Shown here in pieces: positions 1 through 11,482 of a DNA stretch of 64,000 nt (position 1 is the first letter of the stretch; every line of letters begins with the position of its first letter). The notes beneath the pieces were generated by a model, which saw only the letters and a list, made by a program, of their open reading frames with translations, made no database searches and was not told the DNA's origin. The stretch is from NCBI RefSeq assembly GCF_963675165.1, contig NC_087388.1, positions 434,001-498,000 on the forward strand, in the 5' to 3' direction. The position numbers and the translations under genes were made by a program. Source of the DNA: Halichondria panicea (taxonomy: Eukaryota; Porifera; Demospongiae; Suberitida; Halichondriidae).

Positions 1-32
1 CTACTTACCGCCCCCTCATCTTCCACACTTAG

Positions 33-1330
33 AAACAATTCGGTGAGCCCCCCAATACTGACTCGGAGGATTTCTTCTCACAAGTGGCCAAATTTTTGAC
101 TCAGTTCAAGCGTGTCTCACTGGAGCTGTACCCACCACCACCTCCCAGGTGAGTTAGGTCATGTAACCACCACCTCCCGGGTGAGCTAGGTCATGTGACT
201 CACGTGGCTCAGAGCTTCGTATGCATAGTGTGTGTACAATACATACATTGTACATTTGCATTGAGTCCATCACCTAGCTGAGCATTAATTTTTAATTGCT
301 GTTCCTTTGAACTCTTTCCAGCCTGCTCTTTTAGCAAGCACACACTAATCAATACACTGTACATGTATCACACACACACACACACTCACACCCACACACA
401 CACCCACACACACACACTCACACACACACACACTCACACACACACACTCACACACACACACACACACGCACGCACGCACACACACACACTCACACCCACA
501 CACACACCCACACACGCACACTCACACACACACACACTCACACACACACACGCACACACACACACGCACACACACACACACACACACTCACACACACACA
601 CACGCACACACACACACACACATACACACGCACACACACACGCACACACACACAGTCCAAAGGTGGAGAGAAGACCTCCTACTATAATGATCGCAAATAA
701 ACTAGTGGCCATCGACGAAGTTGACGGTACACCTCCAATGATGACAAGTCTGGTACGTGTTGCTTGCCCTGTATACCATATAAGGAGTTAGCAAGAAACG
801 ATGACTGTGTGTGTATGTGTTTCTAACTGTTTTTGCATAATACATACAACTTACCGTGCCATTAGTATAATTATAACGAGTACTTTGACATTACCTGCTT
901 CACCTGCAGTCCGTGCCCTCAATTGTACAGTCTCCCTCGACTGACTCACTCAGCAACAAGACCAGGCCTAAGGTACAACCACGTACATGTACATGACTGT
1001 AGTTTCTATGGCACCGTGTACATATAACTGTCCAGTGCTTATACTCTCTCCCTTTCTTTCCAATATCCCCCACTGCTTCTCCACTGTAGCATGTGTATGT
1101 ATAGTATGTTGCAGCAATCACACACACACACAAGTAATTGACCCCCCCCCCCCCACACACACACACACACACACTAGTATTGACCCCCCCCACACACACA
1201 CACACACTAGTATTGACCCCCCCCCCACACACACACACACACACTAGTATTGACCCCCCCCCACACACACACACACACTAGTATTGACCCCCCCCCACAC
1301 ACACACACACACACTAGTATTGACCCCCCC

Positions 1331-1364
<34 letters not shown>

Positions 1365-1738
1365 CTCACATCGTCACCACCCTCAACCAAGTGGGCCCTA
1401 ACCTGAGGACTCCACACAGAGGGAGGAGCACAATACAGAGAAACCAACTCAAACCAAAGGATGGCTACCTCGAAAAGCTCACCAAAGACGGAAAGAAATG
1501 GAAGAAGAGATATTTTGAACTAGAATCAAGCAACCTTCACTACTACGAAGGAAAGGGACAGAAATATAGCGACACTATTAAGCTGTATTGTGTTCCCGTC
1601 AAGTTGAGCTCGGATGATCGTAAAATTGTGACGATTGAGACAGACAAGAGGGTGTGGTCTTTGAGAGCCGAAAATGAACATACAGCTGAAGAATGGTTGA
1701 CTGCTCTGCAGACGCATAGTCAGGGCACAGCTAGATAG
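33..1738 (+). CDS. Formin with C-terminal PH domain, 3' part (PHCF-type)
   Basis: Partial gene, 5' end outside the window. Exons 33-148, 656-752, 910-972 and 1364-1738 join in frame with GT-AG introns. The first exon carries a typical FH2-domain end (FGEPPNTDSEDFFSQVAKF, then a basic FKRVSLEL). A proline/serine-rich linker follows. The last about 90 residues form a pleckstrin homology domain: it opens KDGYLEKLTKDGKKWKKRYF and closes with the conserved tryptophan of EEWLTAL. FH2 domains nucleate and elongate actin filaments; PH domains bind phosphoinositides or proteins. FH2 followed by PH recalls the PH-domain-containing formin class described in animal formin phylogenies, which is from memory. 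I infer an actin assembly factor recruited to membrane. The GBD/DID and FH1 parts are not visible. Introns before exons 2 and 4 end in (CA)n tracts. Confidence 0.8.
361..654. repeat. (CA)n microsatellite forming the end of a formin intron
   Basis: About 290 bp of CA repeat with occasional T, C and G interruptions. It runs straight into CACACAG at the 3' splice site of the next formin exon (656). Open frames through it encode only His-Thr or Cys-Val repeats and are not genes. Confidence 0.9.
1133..1363. repeat. Minisatellite of poly-C/(CA)n/TAGTATTGA units
   Basis: Five to six units of roughly 35-40 bp, each a C-run, a CA tract and the junction CACTAGTATTGACCC. The last unit ends in a longer (CA)n that supplies the CACAG acceptor of the PH-domain exon at 1364. 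C-run and CA-run lengths vary between units, as expected from slippage. Confidence 0.85.
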
Positions 1739-2146
1739 AATAGAGGTGTGGTTTATTTATTTATTCATGCATGCACACATGATTTTTTTATCTTTAATTA
1801 ATATAAATATAGAGAATATACATTCTCTTGCTACTTATTATAGCTGATTTATTATCGAGTGCCTAAATTTCACCATTAATTAATTTTTGGGTTTTTATTA
1901 ATTCGGCAAAAAATGTTTTGACGATTATTATATTCAGCGGAAAAAATACAGTATACATCGTATAGTGTATATCATTTATAATACGCATGACTCATATAAT
2001 TAATAATTTTAACACCACACAATTACTAGGATTTATAACTATAAAATTATTCATTGTGAAAAATGCTCGCTTAAATATATATATGACTAGGGGATCAGCT
2101 GAGTATATAATTATTACAGAATTATATAAATCAGCTCCAAATTAAG
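1739..2146. other. Convergent intergenic region, formin / UBE2V
   Basis: AT-rich spacer of 408 bp between the 3' ends of two converging genes. No open frame or repeat family stands out. It probably holds both polyadenylation regions; I did not assign specific signals. Confidence 0.6.
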
Positions 2147-3588
2147 TCAGTGGCTAAAATTTAATCCCTCTGGCGGTTGAGGCAACTTTGCATTCTCCTT
2201 AGCAGTCATTAATCTGTGAAAACATTTAATAGAGAATATCACGACACGTGTATACAGATAGACATGCTTCTATGACGATGTGATGTACGCACTACATCTA
2301 ATTGTAGTAACATCTGTGTGTATGTATATACTGTAACTGGAGACACAGGTGCTCTAAACAGTGGTTAGGGTTAGCCTTAGGGGGTTCAGTAAAGTATCAA
2401 CCATCCCTAAGATATTGGGACCATTTATCCTGAAGGAAAACTTCAATAAAGAACATGCGTATGCGTATATATAAGATAGCTACCCAAAACCATTAGCTAT
2501 TCAGTAGTGGCTCACCTCTTGAGTTCTGATAGAAGTATCTTAATGGTGTAGCTCTTCTGCCACTTGGCTAGCACACCGACCGTTCGTGGATCCACCTTCA
2601 TGAAAGCAACAAATTAATAAGTAGGTAATAGTCATCAGTGCAAAAAGTACAGCATACTACAAGCTAAATAACTGGAGGGTTTGGGACTGTCAAAATAGCT
2701 TTCATATTATCATAGCGACACCTCCATTTTATAGCAAAAACAAAACACAACAATTCGGCCAAAATTATACCGTAAATATACTGTATATAATTTTCGGATG
2801 GGTTTTTGCACAAATGATCTACATGTATATTGTATGAAAGGCCCAGGGTGGAATCCTATTTTAAACATACATACAGCTCAGGTAGTGACGTTGAACCTAT
2901 TGCGGTAGTCATTTCAATTGCTCTACAATACAAAAATCACCCGCTATACGGACAGTATTGAGCTGACCTCTCCAGTGCTTGAGTTGACTCCCTGAAGGTT
3001 GACCCTGGTAACAAACCACACCTTGGGGGCCACGTTCGGATAATTAGAACCACACTCCACTCGTAAGCTATATATTCTGCCGTCAAATGCGCACTGTGTG
3101 TGTGTGTGTGTGAGTGTGTGAGTGTGTGTGTGTGTGTGTGTGGACTATCAAACAGACAGTTACACATTAAATCAGTGATCAAGAGCAAAAATGAGATGAT
3201 GTCATATGACATCACATGACATCACACGCCCTCACCCTGGGGGGTCCAATGATCATAGCATTCCAGCATGTGAGAGACATGTCATCGTCATTCTCTAACC
3301 CCCAGCTCATGGTACCGTCTCCGCCACCTTTCTGACCATCCTCCAATTCCTCCAAGAGACGGAAATTCCTCGGAACTGTACAAAAATGGCAATACACACA
3401 CACACACACACGGGGCGGATAAATGGTAAATCTCGGTTACAAACAGTGTTAGTATGGTAATTGTACAACTTCTAACATGTAGTTTCTTAGACTGCTTAGT
3501 TATAGAGCTAAGCTAGTATACACCAATACAGCACTGTGTGTATCATCTTTGTCCATGTTGTCTTACCTACATAGCTCCCTGACGCCAT
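2147..3588 (-). CDS. UBE2V2: Ubiquitin-conjugating enzyme variant UBE2V/MMS2
   Basis: Five exons on the minus strand, 3588-3567, 3375-3236, 3093-2968, 2595-2516 and 2213-2147, give a 144-residue protein (human UBE2V2 has 145). The start is [19 protein letters not shown] and the end is [16 protein letters not shown], both hallmarks of the family. The region that holds the active-site cysteine in true E2s reads [14 protein letters not shown], without cysteine. UBE2V proteins are catalytically inactive partners of UBC13 (UBE2N) and direct Lys63-linked ubiquitin chains in DNA-damage tolerance and signalling. The intron before exon 3 ends in a (CA)n tract, and the acceptor of exon 4 (TCATGAAG) is weak. 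The gene is head-to-head with FA2H. V1 versus V2 orthology is not meaningful here. Confidence 0.95.
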
Positions 3589-4151
3589 TTTTGGGCTCTT
3601 TTCTGATCTCTGACGTTATCACCACACGTATACGTAACTGCATCCCTTATGGCGCAATATTAGTGCCAAAATTGTATCTAGGGGGTACTCAAAAAGAGTA
3701 CCCCCTAGATACAAATATGATTGGCACTAATATTGCGCCATACCCCCTGGCAGCTATGAATACCATCGCATATCGAGCGCCCACATCATTGTTGATTGAC
3801 CCCTAGCCCTACAATAGTATCTATGGTTGACCTCTAGCTCTCCGCTCAAAGTCTCCTCTCCTGAGCTTCTACTGCCTACAATATTAATACAATACACGGC
3901 GTTGTCAGCGTGCTGGGAGAATTGGAAAGAGTAGCTGCTAACCATATGAAAAGGCAAGCTGAAGGATTTCAATGCATTTTCGAAAAAGCCATAGTTTTAG
4001 CTAGCTCTAAAGCTAAAACATAATCATACCTTGTAAATTATATAGTTACTGATTTTGGAGTGCATAAGTCATGATTTATTGCTAGATCTTAGTTTGTAAA
4101 AATCATTCTAGAACAACGACATTTATTATATATTTCTCCACACAGTGCAAA
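3589..4151. promoter_or_regulatory. Divergent intergenic region, UBE2V / FA2H
   Basis: The 563 bp between two start codons facing away from each other must contain both promoters. It also holds a 91-bp palindromic element at 3650-3740. No TATA box or other named motif could be assigned with confidence. Confidence 0.5.
3650..3740. mobile_element. Hairpin MITE with TA target duplication
   Basis: Two near-perfect inverted arms of about 40-46 bp begin TGGCGCAATATTAGTGCCAA and meet around a loop of a few bases (CAAAAAG). TA lies directly on both sides (3648-3649 and 3741-3742), as in Tc1/mariner-type insertions. It has no coding capacity and lies upstream of the UBE2V start. Confidence 0.8.
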
Positions 4152-7100
4152 ATGAGTAAGACCCAGTACTATTCAATTGACGAAGTTGGTCACCATCACA
4201 GGACAGACGATGCCTGGGTCATTGTGGATTCTAGAGTGTTTGATATCACCCCCTTCCTGGATACGCACCCTGGGGGCCTGGAGATACTCAAGGATCATCT
4301 GGGCCACGATGTGAGTACCATAATGAAGGATGAGAGCTCCCATCAGCACACTGGGCCTGCATACGAAGTGCTAGAGGACTATTATATTGGAGAGCTAACT
4401 GACGGGCAACTGGTGAGCATGACTGCATGACTGTGTATAGTACTTACGGAACCAGCTTTTATGAACCGCTGAGCGACCGTTTTTTAATTAAGGTGTCCCT
4501 CCCTGATTTCAGTGGTTGATTTGGGACTTGGGTTTATGCAGAACTTCTTTAGGCCACTCCAAATGAGACTGTAGTTTCCCGTTGTTCTGGGCTGCTGCAT
4601 AAAATTTGCAAGCAAGAGAAAATTATCTCATTTTCATTACTATGATTATCATTGTAGACTTACCACGGCATCGATGAATTTCATTATTAAAGTACCACAA
4701 CAATGCAGCATACAAGTGCTTTTAGATAATTAGGTAGGAAGAGTGTGAAGCTACAATTTCATTTTAGATTGACCTTATTTCATTTAGCGGGTATATTTCT
4801 AGGGTAAAAACTTTCACGGAAACATCGTTAGAAAGGTTTTTGCGGAATAGCAGCCTTTTTGCAGCATGCATGCATGCATGCGATATTAATCAGTGAAAAC
4901 CGCAAAAATTATACCCTAGAAATGTACCCGCTATAATTATGGTATCTGTAGTTTTATGTTTATGATTTGACCGTCTAACTTCATTATAAATAGTAATACA
5001 GGCTAAAAAAGATTCTCAGGGCTCCCAAACTAAGAGGTGGTTAACTCTTACTAATTCAGGGTACCTTGACCTACATTTCTCAGATTATGTAATGTCTACA
5101 CAGACAGTGTTTGCAGTCTAAACCACATACATGTACACGTAACAGTATTGTGCAGGTCATATCTAGAACTCAGAAGAGGTCCGACCATGCGTGCACAAAT
5201 CACTACAAGTTCAGTGTATTGTGGCTTGGATGTTATCACCTGACCGCAATGACATCATATGCACTGAACTTGTAGTGATTCGTGCACGCATGTCGGACCT
5301 CCTCTGTCTAGAACTGTGACAAATCTTATGACAAATTGAAATTATTGTCTGCCCTTGTGATTAATTAATTGCTATGACAATGAATGATGCATGTATGCAG
5401 TCACATGTGCACCACCCTCCACAGCATCATAATGGAGGAGCAATCAATGGTGGACCTGTGAACAGAAAGAAGTGGAGAGAGGATGTGAGTTGTAAAATAA
5501 ATTTTATTTACCGTATTACTAGAATATTTTGCGGGTGAAAAACCTTTGCAAATGAACCAAATCAGCAGAAAATTTGACCCTTTGCTATCCAACTATTGCG
5601 TTCTGGCAGGATCGTGTGTATTTACTAGTAATAATTTAGGATTTTATTGTTGCGAATTGATCAACCATCGCAAAGCTTGCATATGTTTGATGCTCGCAAA
5701 ACATTCTAGTAATACGGTGCACCAGTTTGGCAAAAATTAGTAACCTTATAATGGTGGCAAGAGTAACTCTTGATTAATAGATAGAGTAGACTGTGTTGCC
5801 ACAATCTAATTTGTAAATTCCTACTTCTGATAATCTGCTGGTGACTTCATAATGCTGTGTAAACCATCACATTGGCCTCCCTCGCCCTTCAGACATTTAC
5901 TCCCTAAAATCTGATATAGTGGACAACGGCTATTGTTAATATAACTCTTAACCATTGCAGGATTTGGTAGACTGGTCAAAACCTATCTTCCCTCAAGTGG
6001 CCCAGATCGGGGAGCATTATGAAGAGTGGGTGCACTCGCCCGTCAATCGGAAGTTAAGACTCTTCAACTCAGACTTCGTGGAGTTCTTCTCTAAAAGCCC
6101 ATGGTGGCTTGTCCCGTTAGTATGGGTACCTTCCATACTCTATATCTGCTGGCTGGCCCTAACAGCTGCGCCAACATACGTGCCCACTTTGTCCCCAGCT
6201 CCGGCACCAGGACTACTCGATTTGATATTTTTACCGTTGGGGATTTTGCTGTGGACATTTATCGAGTATTCTCTACATCGATTTGTGTTTCATCTGCGAG
6301 TGCCTTACACTGGACTAGCTAGCAAGATTCTGTTGCCATTCCACTTCACAATACACGGACAGCATCACAAGGTGAGCACATGCCGTGAATATGCAATACA
6401 ATACAATACAATACATGATAAAGAGCCTCTACCACTGTTAGCCTATACTATCTAAGTACTAGCTATTTATTTCATTTACTGGCCATCTTGTGAACATAAG
6501 CTCTTTTTATCATGCCATTATTTGTACACGTATTTGCAGTACTGGCCATACATATTATCTTCGTTGCAAAAATGCAAGAACTAAGTGTTAACGATTTGCA
6601 TAAGACATTTGATAGAGTGGTGCATGTACGCATGTACCGTATATCTTCTAATTTATCGGACACTTCTAATTACCCGGACACTCTTTTGGGCAATTTTCGT
6701 TGTTCTAATACAACGGACACTCCAGTACTTTAATATTACATTTGTTCTAAATATCCGGACAATACCTTGAAAAGTTGAGTTACCATTCATAGACGGCAAG
6801 TAAGACTTAGAGTGCTGCAGTTAGATAGCCTTTGAGTAGCTAGTTTTAGATAGCTAGTGCAACTATTCAGTCGTACCCTGTTCTATTAAACTTAGCTAGC
6901 TCGCATGCAGCTGCTTGCTTGTTCTAATTATTCCGGACACTTCGCATGCTCTATAAAAGTCTGTTCCAATTATACCCGGACAATTTTCAAAATAATTATT
7001 TTTTGCTGTCCGATAAATTAGAAGATATACGGTAAGCTATAATTTTATAGCTGTTTCAAAAACTTTGTGTTTCTATTTGCTAAAAACTTCATTGAGCTTC

Positions 7101-8147
7101 AAAGCACAGTACTTGTATGTAGTGAGTGTTGAGCAATTTAATAACAAATTAGTGCCCTGTTCTATTTTCTCAGGTTCCGTTTGACTCAATGAGACTTGTG
7201 TTCCCTCCGTTACCAGCTGCGGCTATAGCTGTCGTCGTTTACCTTCCTCTTGCTCACATCCTTCCTTGTGATCTCAACCAAATGCGTCTCCTGCTAGCCG
7301 GTGGTCTCATTGGCTACCTGTTCTATGATATGATGCACTATTACCTTCACTATGGCAGCCCTTCAGCTGGGGGCTACCTAAGTGATCTCAAGTCCTACCA
7401 TGTGGCTCACCACTACGTCAACCCTGGTCTAGGTAAGTGTAATTTTATAAGTACTGTATGTAGTCTTGGGCTGGGCTTTCTTTGGTCTAGGTAACTGTAG
7501 TCTTGAGCTGGTCTCTTTCTTTGGTCTAGGTAACTGTAGTCTTGGGCTGGGCTTTCTTTGGTCTAGGTAACTGTAGTCTTGGGCTGGGCTTTCTTTGGTC
7601 TAGGTAACTGTAGTCTTGGGCTGGGCTTTCTTTGGTCTAGGTAACTGTAGTCTTGGGCTGGGCTTTCTTTGGTCTAGGTAACTGTAGTCTTGGGCTGGGC
7701 TTTCTTTGGTCTAGGTAACTGTAGTCTTGGGCTGTGATCATGCACTCTGCTGTACGTGCCCAGAATGTGGCTAATATAACACTCACATTTGCCTCTGTTA
7801 TATGATAAGCCCTAGTGGTGGTTATTTTTGTCTAGAGGTGGTTAGTACCAGCCACCACCACCGACCAGTGTGGGCACATCCCTGGTATAGCAACAACTAG
7901 TACTTATTCTCAGTTAATCCTCCGCTCCACCTAATCATTATGACAAACCTCATCATGCATGCAATTTAACAATTAACGCCTGACAGCTGTACATTCTCCA
8001 TCATTACTAAGAGTTTCCAGTTCATTAATTAGTTGTGTTCTTCCTACACCTACAGGTTATGGGATATCGTCCAAATTGTGGGATGTCCCGTTTGGAACAC
8101 TACTACCGGCGTCCATGTTTCCTCAGAGGAAGAAAAGGGCTAACTAA
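4152..8147 (+). CDS. FA2H: Fatty acid 2-hydroxylase (cytochrome b5 + sterol desaturase-type domain)
   Basis: Exons 4152-4412, 5401-5484, 5961-6371, 7174-7432 and 8056-8147 encode 368 aa (human FA2H 372). Residues 5-80 form a cytochrome b5 domain with HPGG at 39-42 and a second haem-ligand region SSHQHTG near 62-68. Then come hydrophobic membrane segments and the di-iron histidine clusters LHRFVFH (H221/H226), HGQHH (247-251) and YHVAHHY. The C-terminus GYGISSKLWDVPFGTL matches the family. The enzyme adds a 2-hydroxyl to fatty acyl chains used for ceramides and glycosphingolipids in the ER, with electrons passing through the b5 domain. Introns are loaded with MITEs, and intron 4 begins with an array that copies the exon 4 splice donor. 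Confidence 0.95.
4795..4933. mobile_element. MITE in FA2H intron 1
   Basis: Inverted ends of about 34 bp (TAGCGGGTATATTTCTAGGG and its imperfect complement ending TACCCGCTA) enclose about 70 bp with a short TGCA run. TA borders both ends. Fragments with the same GCGGGTA end occur near 2940, 28930 and 30670. Confidence 0.7.
5162..5314. mobile_element. Long inverted repeat, MITE-like, in FA2H intron 1
   Basis: Arms of about 52 bp pair across a 45-bp spacer. The left arm contains AGAGGTCCGACCATGCGTGC and CACTACAAGTTCAGTG; the right arm is its complement with a few mismatches. It has no coding capacity. I could not see a clear target duplication. Confidence 0.65.
5511..5717. mobile_element. MITE, CCGTATTACTAGAAT family, copy 1
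   Basis: The termini CCGTATTACTAGAATATTTT and the complement of AAACATTCTAGTAATACGG are inverted repeats. TA precedes the left end. The body is rich in TTTGCGA/TCGCAAA. It begins 27 bp after FA2H exon 2. A near-identical copy lies at 17680-17895; decayed copies lie near 15000-15200, 23950-24115 and 40120-40290. Confidence 0.8.
6637..7032. mobile_element. MITE of about 396 bp with CGGACA repeats, FA2H intron 3
   Basis: Inverted termini of about 26 bp (CCGTATATCTTCTAATTTAT, then CGGACA) are flanked by TA on each side (6635-6636, 7033-7034). The interior repeats a motif like TTCTAATTACCCGGACACT several times. This fits a non-autonomous Tc1/mariner-like element; no transposase frame is present. 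Confidence 0.8.
7433..7735 (+). repeat. 37-bp tandem array copying the FA2H exon 4 splice donor
   Basis: Units start GGTCTAGGTAACTG at 7484, 7523, 7560, 7597, 7634, 7671 and 7708, with a spacing of 37 bp after the first 39-bp step. The real donor at 7426-7436 reads GGTCTAG|GTAAGT, so every unit carries a copy of the exon end plus a donor-like GTAACT. Units are nearly identical, so the expansion looks recent. Confidence 0.9.
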
Positions 8148-8378
8148 AGACTAAATGTTTCGTTTCTTTATTGTATTGTTTGTGGACATACAGAACAGTT
8201 ATTAATTAGTTGTTGTAGTTAGTATTCAATTATTTGTTGTAGACAGGCATTATTTGCACAAAATGATGTTGACATGTGTAAGAATTGAAATGGGTAAAGA
8301 TCGTCATACAAAGTAGTATTAAAGTCATAAATATACACATGGCCCACATAGATCATTACTGTAATATATTATCTATGC

Positions 8379-8676
8379 ATGGCCAAAGTATACAAAGAGA
8401 TGGCTACTCCATCCACATCTAGAGGTACGTGACTTAATTGTACAGTAGCTAGTCTCGTACCCAGCCCCTTGCACAGATCACACTTCTCTGTAAGAAGTGA
8501 GAGTTGCATTGCCTCATATAGATCTATACCTCCATTGCATTTTGATTATTTTCTGCAAGACAATTGATATATTTTGCTCTCACACGCACACACATCCCGC
8601 ACACCCACACACACACACACACGCACACTCACACCCACACACACACCCACCTACACGCACACACACACCTACACAC

Positions 8677-8707
<31 letters not shown>

Positions 8708-10901
8708 ACACACACACACACACACAGAGTGTGACATCCCTGGCTATTGCTATGACGAGACAACCAAAAGATACTACAAACTACCCCCTCGTCATTTTGC
8801 CAAACTACCCACATTCAACAAAATCATTCCATCCTCCAAACCTCAAACAGTTTATACTCCGACATCAAAGCCGTCACATGACATGTCTCTATATCACTTG
8901 GTTCAGAAAAGGCAGCTTGCCTTGAGTGATGTTTATTATCAGAGGTGAATGAAAGAAGACTATGAGAATTGAATATTTAAGTTACATGGCATTGTTCTAT
9001 TTTGTAGGTGTCTTTTTAAAAATTCGATGAGGTCCTTGCAACTTGCTGATACAGCCAAAGTACCCGCTAATATAACAAGAGCAAACCAGTTAGAGGTATC
9101 AAGTTTTTTAGCACATTCCAAAATCACAAATTGCTAATATTTTTGCTGCTTTTCTATTTAGGTTAACAAAGCTGGTAATATCGTTGTACTCGGTTCATCA
9201 AACGCTTATGATGAAAAATATAAGGTTTATTGTGGCTGTCTGGGAAATTCTGAAAAGCCAGTTTTCTATGATACGTGGAAAGAGCGCCATTGTGTTGGTT
9301 TTAATTGGGTAAGTTATAGGAGGAGTCCACAATAAAAGAGAGAGCTAGAGTATTAAACAAAGCATTACCTTGCATCGAAAAGTAACGTGACTTCCTGTTT
9401 GGTAACTGACCAATCAGAGCGTCTGGAGCCGCCACTTGCCTTGAGGCAGCCGTAAATATTGCCTGATCACGCGTTTCAGACAGTAAATCACGTTATTTTC
9501 CGAATACATCTGATGTAAGGCAAGGCTTCGTTAGATACTCTTTTTCTTATAACGAACTCTCGGTTATAGTCATGCAGATGTTGCTTATTAATTTTACTGA
9601 AAATTACAGGGCGCTGATGCATACAAATTCAAACTTGACTATGAGATACTACCAGATGGGCTGGGAGATCAACGGTACTCAAAGATAATTATACTACAAT
9701 CATTGTTTGCTATGCTTTTATTGTCTCATCAGTATATCCGCTGACGGATTTCTTGGTGGATTTCTTCACGAAATGTTAGAGGTCATTTTATTTGAGTCTA
9801 AACATTGTGCTCTGTGCATTTCGCCCTACAATATGGATACGGACTTTGTGTACGCAGTGGGAAACGAACGTGGTTCTGTTGCTGTATTTTATCGTCAAAC
9901 GACAGCTAAAGGAAAAATGATGACGTGCTTATATGGAGCCAAGTCACGACAAATTTGTTGCCCTATACCTAAACATGTCCATTCTGCTATTCAATCTCTG
10001 GCTTTTGCTGCTGAGGTATAATACTTATGCTTCATCACTAGCCGAAGTCATTCTCATTATGTATTTTTTCACTATTAATTAGGGTAAGAAGTTGTTTGCT
10101 GGTACTAAAAGTGGAGTTATTTACGGCTGGGAAATACAAAATGATCAATCTCATCGTTTTGTCAAACTAAAGGAGCGTGAAGAAGGCAAAGTGTTCTCTA
10201 GTGTGACGGCCATCCAGCCTCTCAAGGATAGCAACTACATCATCTCAAGTGCCTTCAACTCAAAGGTTTGTGAGCTAGTAAGACTATAGCCCCGTTTACA
10301 CGACGCCTTTAATCCGGGTTGAATCCGGATTAAAGGCGTCGTGTAAACGGGGCTTATAATTAAGACCAACTGATGTAATAGTTAGTGCATACAGTACCTA
10401 CCAACCTACCATTTTAATAGTTTATACCTTTTAGAGCAACAGGGGAAGTTTGCTACGGTATGATTGGTATGCTACGGTATGATTGTATTAAGATTGCCCA
10501 GGGTAATTCATTCTTCCTTGACAATGCTCTCCTATAGTTGAGTCTATGGGATGTGAGGATGGGAAGAAAGGTGCTCCAGTACAAAGGTCACGTCAACAAC
10601 TACCAACCATGCACGAGTCAGCTGGTCGACAAAGACGAGAAGTACCTATTTGCAGGTAAAGAGGAGCCATGATTCATTTTCATTGGAGTGAATTGATTGT
10701 AAAATTGGTAGCTGCATGACATTTTTAACGGGTTATAAAAGCAGTGTACGTATATAGCGCATTAATTATGTAAGTACTAGCTGAGCCTTTAAAAGTTATA
10801 AGCGAGATTGAGAACACAATCCACCATGGCCCACTTAACCAGCTCCTCTCGTATGCGTACACACATCCACACACCCACCCACACACATCCACCCACCCAC
10901 A

Positions 10902-10933
<32 letters not shown>

Positions 10934-11143
10934 GCTGGCAGTGACAAATGTGTGAGAGTGTGGTCAGTTGGAGATGGACAGCTGCTACGAACCATCACTC
11001 CTGACGAACTTCCTCCATGTATAGGTGATGATGACCAGTACCCACCCCCTCTGGTCTGCTACACTGATACAATGGGAGGGAAGGGCTATAACCCAGCACT
11101 CATCGTATGCAACCACAAGACCCTGGCATTCTTCAAACTGTAA
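8379..11143 (+). CDS. DCAF4: DCAF4-like WD40 protein (CUL4-DDB1 substrate receptor)
   Basis: Nine exons (8379-8424, 8728-8944, 9008-9095, 9162-9308, 9610-9674, 9733-10015, 10083-10265, 10538-10655, 10935-11143) give 451 aa (human DCAF4 about 495). The N-terminus has the family motif CDIPGYCYDETTKRYYKLPP. WD40 blades follow, clearest at LSLWDVRMGRKVLQYKGHVN and SDKCVRVWSVGDGQLLRTI, which align with the same blades of DCAF4. The family links substrates to CUL4-DDB1 ubiquitin ligases; the WDxR-type motif (WDVR) needed for DDB1 contact is visible. ATG 8379 is the first in frame after a stop; ATG 8400 is an alternative. Two introns end in (CA)n acceptors and one carries a 67-bp hairpin. Confidence 0.9.
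10288..10354. mobile_element. Perfect 67-bp hairpin element
   Basis: Two 30-bp arms (AGCCCCGTTTACACGACGCC, then TTTAATCCGG) are exact complements around a 7-base loop. TAT flanks both sides. It lies in DCAF4 intron 7. Identity between the arms suggests recent insertion or arm gene conversion. Confidence 0.8.
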
Positions 11144-11482
11144 AACTAACTCTACAACCAAAAACTCTGTTCCATCATTTTAACAATAACGTTTCAGATT
11201 GTTGATTTTTCTTTTCTTTTTGAGCATCTTTTTAAGCATCTTAATTATTATCGTTGTTTTCATTTCATCTGTGGATGCTTTAAAAGTACTGCTGCTATGA
11301 ATTATATTGTTTGCTGTTCTTTTCCCAAACTCCCCTTATCAAAATAATAAGTGTACTAGTCCATGGTTGCTAACACATAGATCTGGTTGACTGATAGGGA
11401 TTAGCTAGGACTGCACTCTGACCTAGCTAATAAAACTAGCTAGAGATCGAGAAGAAGTACGTGTTTGCAGCCATCACGCACC
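11144..11482. other. Intergenic region DCAF4 / rotatin
   Basis: This is the 339-bp spacer between two same-strand genes and presumably holds the DCAF4 3' UTR and the rotatin promoter. No repeat family or clear motif was seen. Confidence 0.5.

Noticed and set aside
363-712. Open frames of His-Thr and Cys-Val repeats on both strands
   Set aside because: They are translations of a (CA)n microsatellite inside an intron; similar frames near 900-1450, 8500-8950, 10725-11000, 13470-13930 and 60090-60725 were rejected for the same reason except where a real exon follows.
5961-6455. FA2H frame continuing past 6371
   Set aside because: A good donor lies at 6371 and the next conserved segment resumes at 7174; the extension has no family similarity.
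7433-7735. Possible CRISPR-like array (also 21786-21930 and 53360-54090)
   Set aside because: Units are contiguous without unique spacers, and the context is eukaryotic introns.
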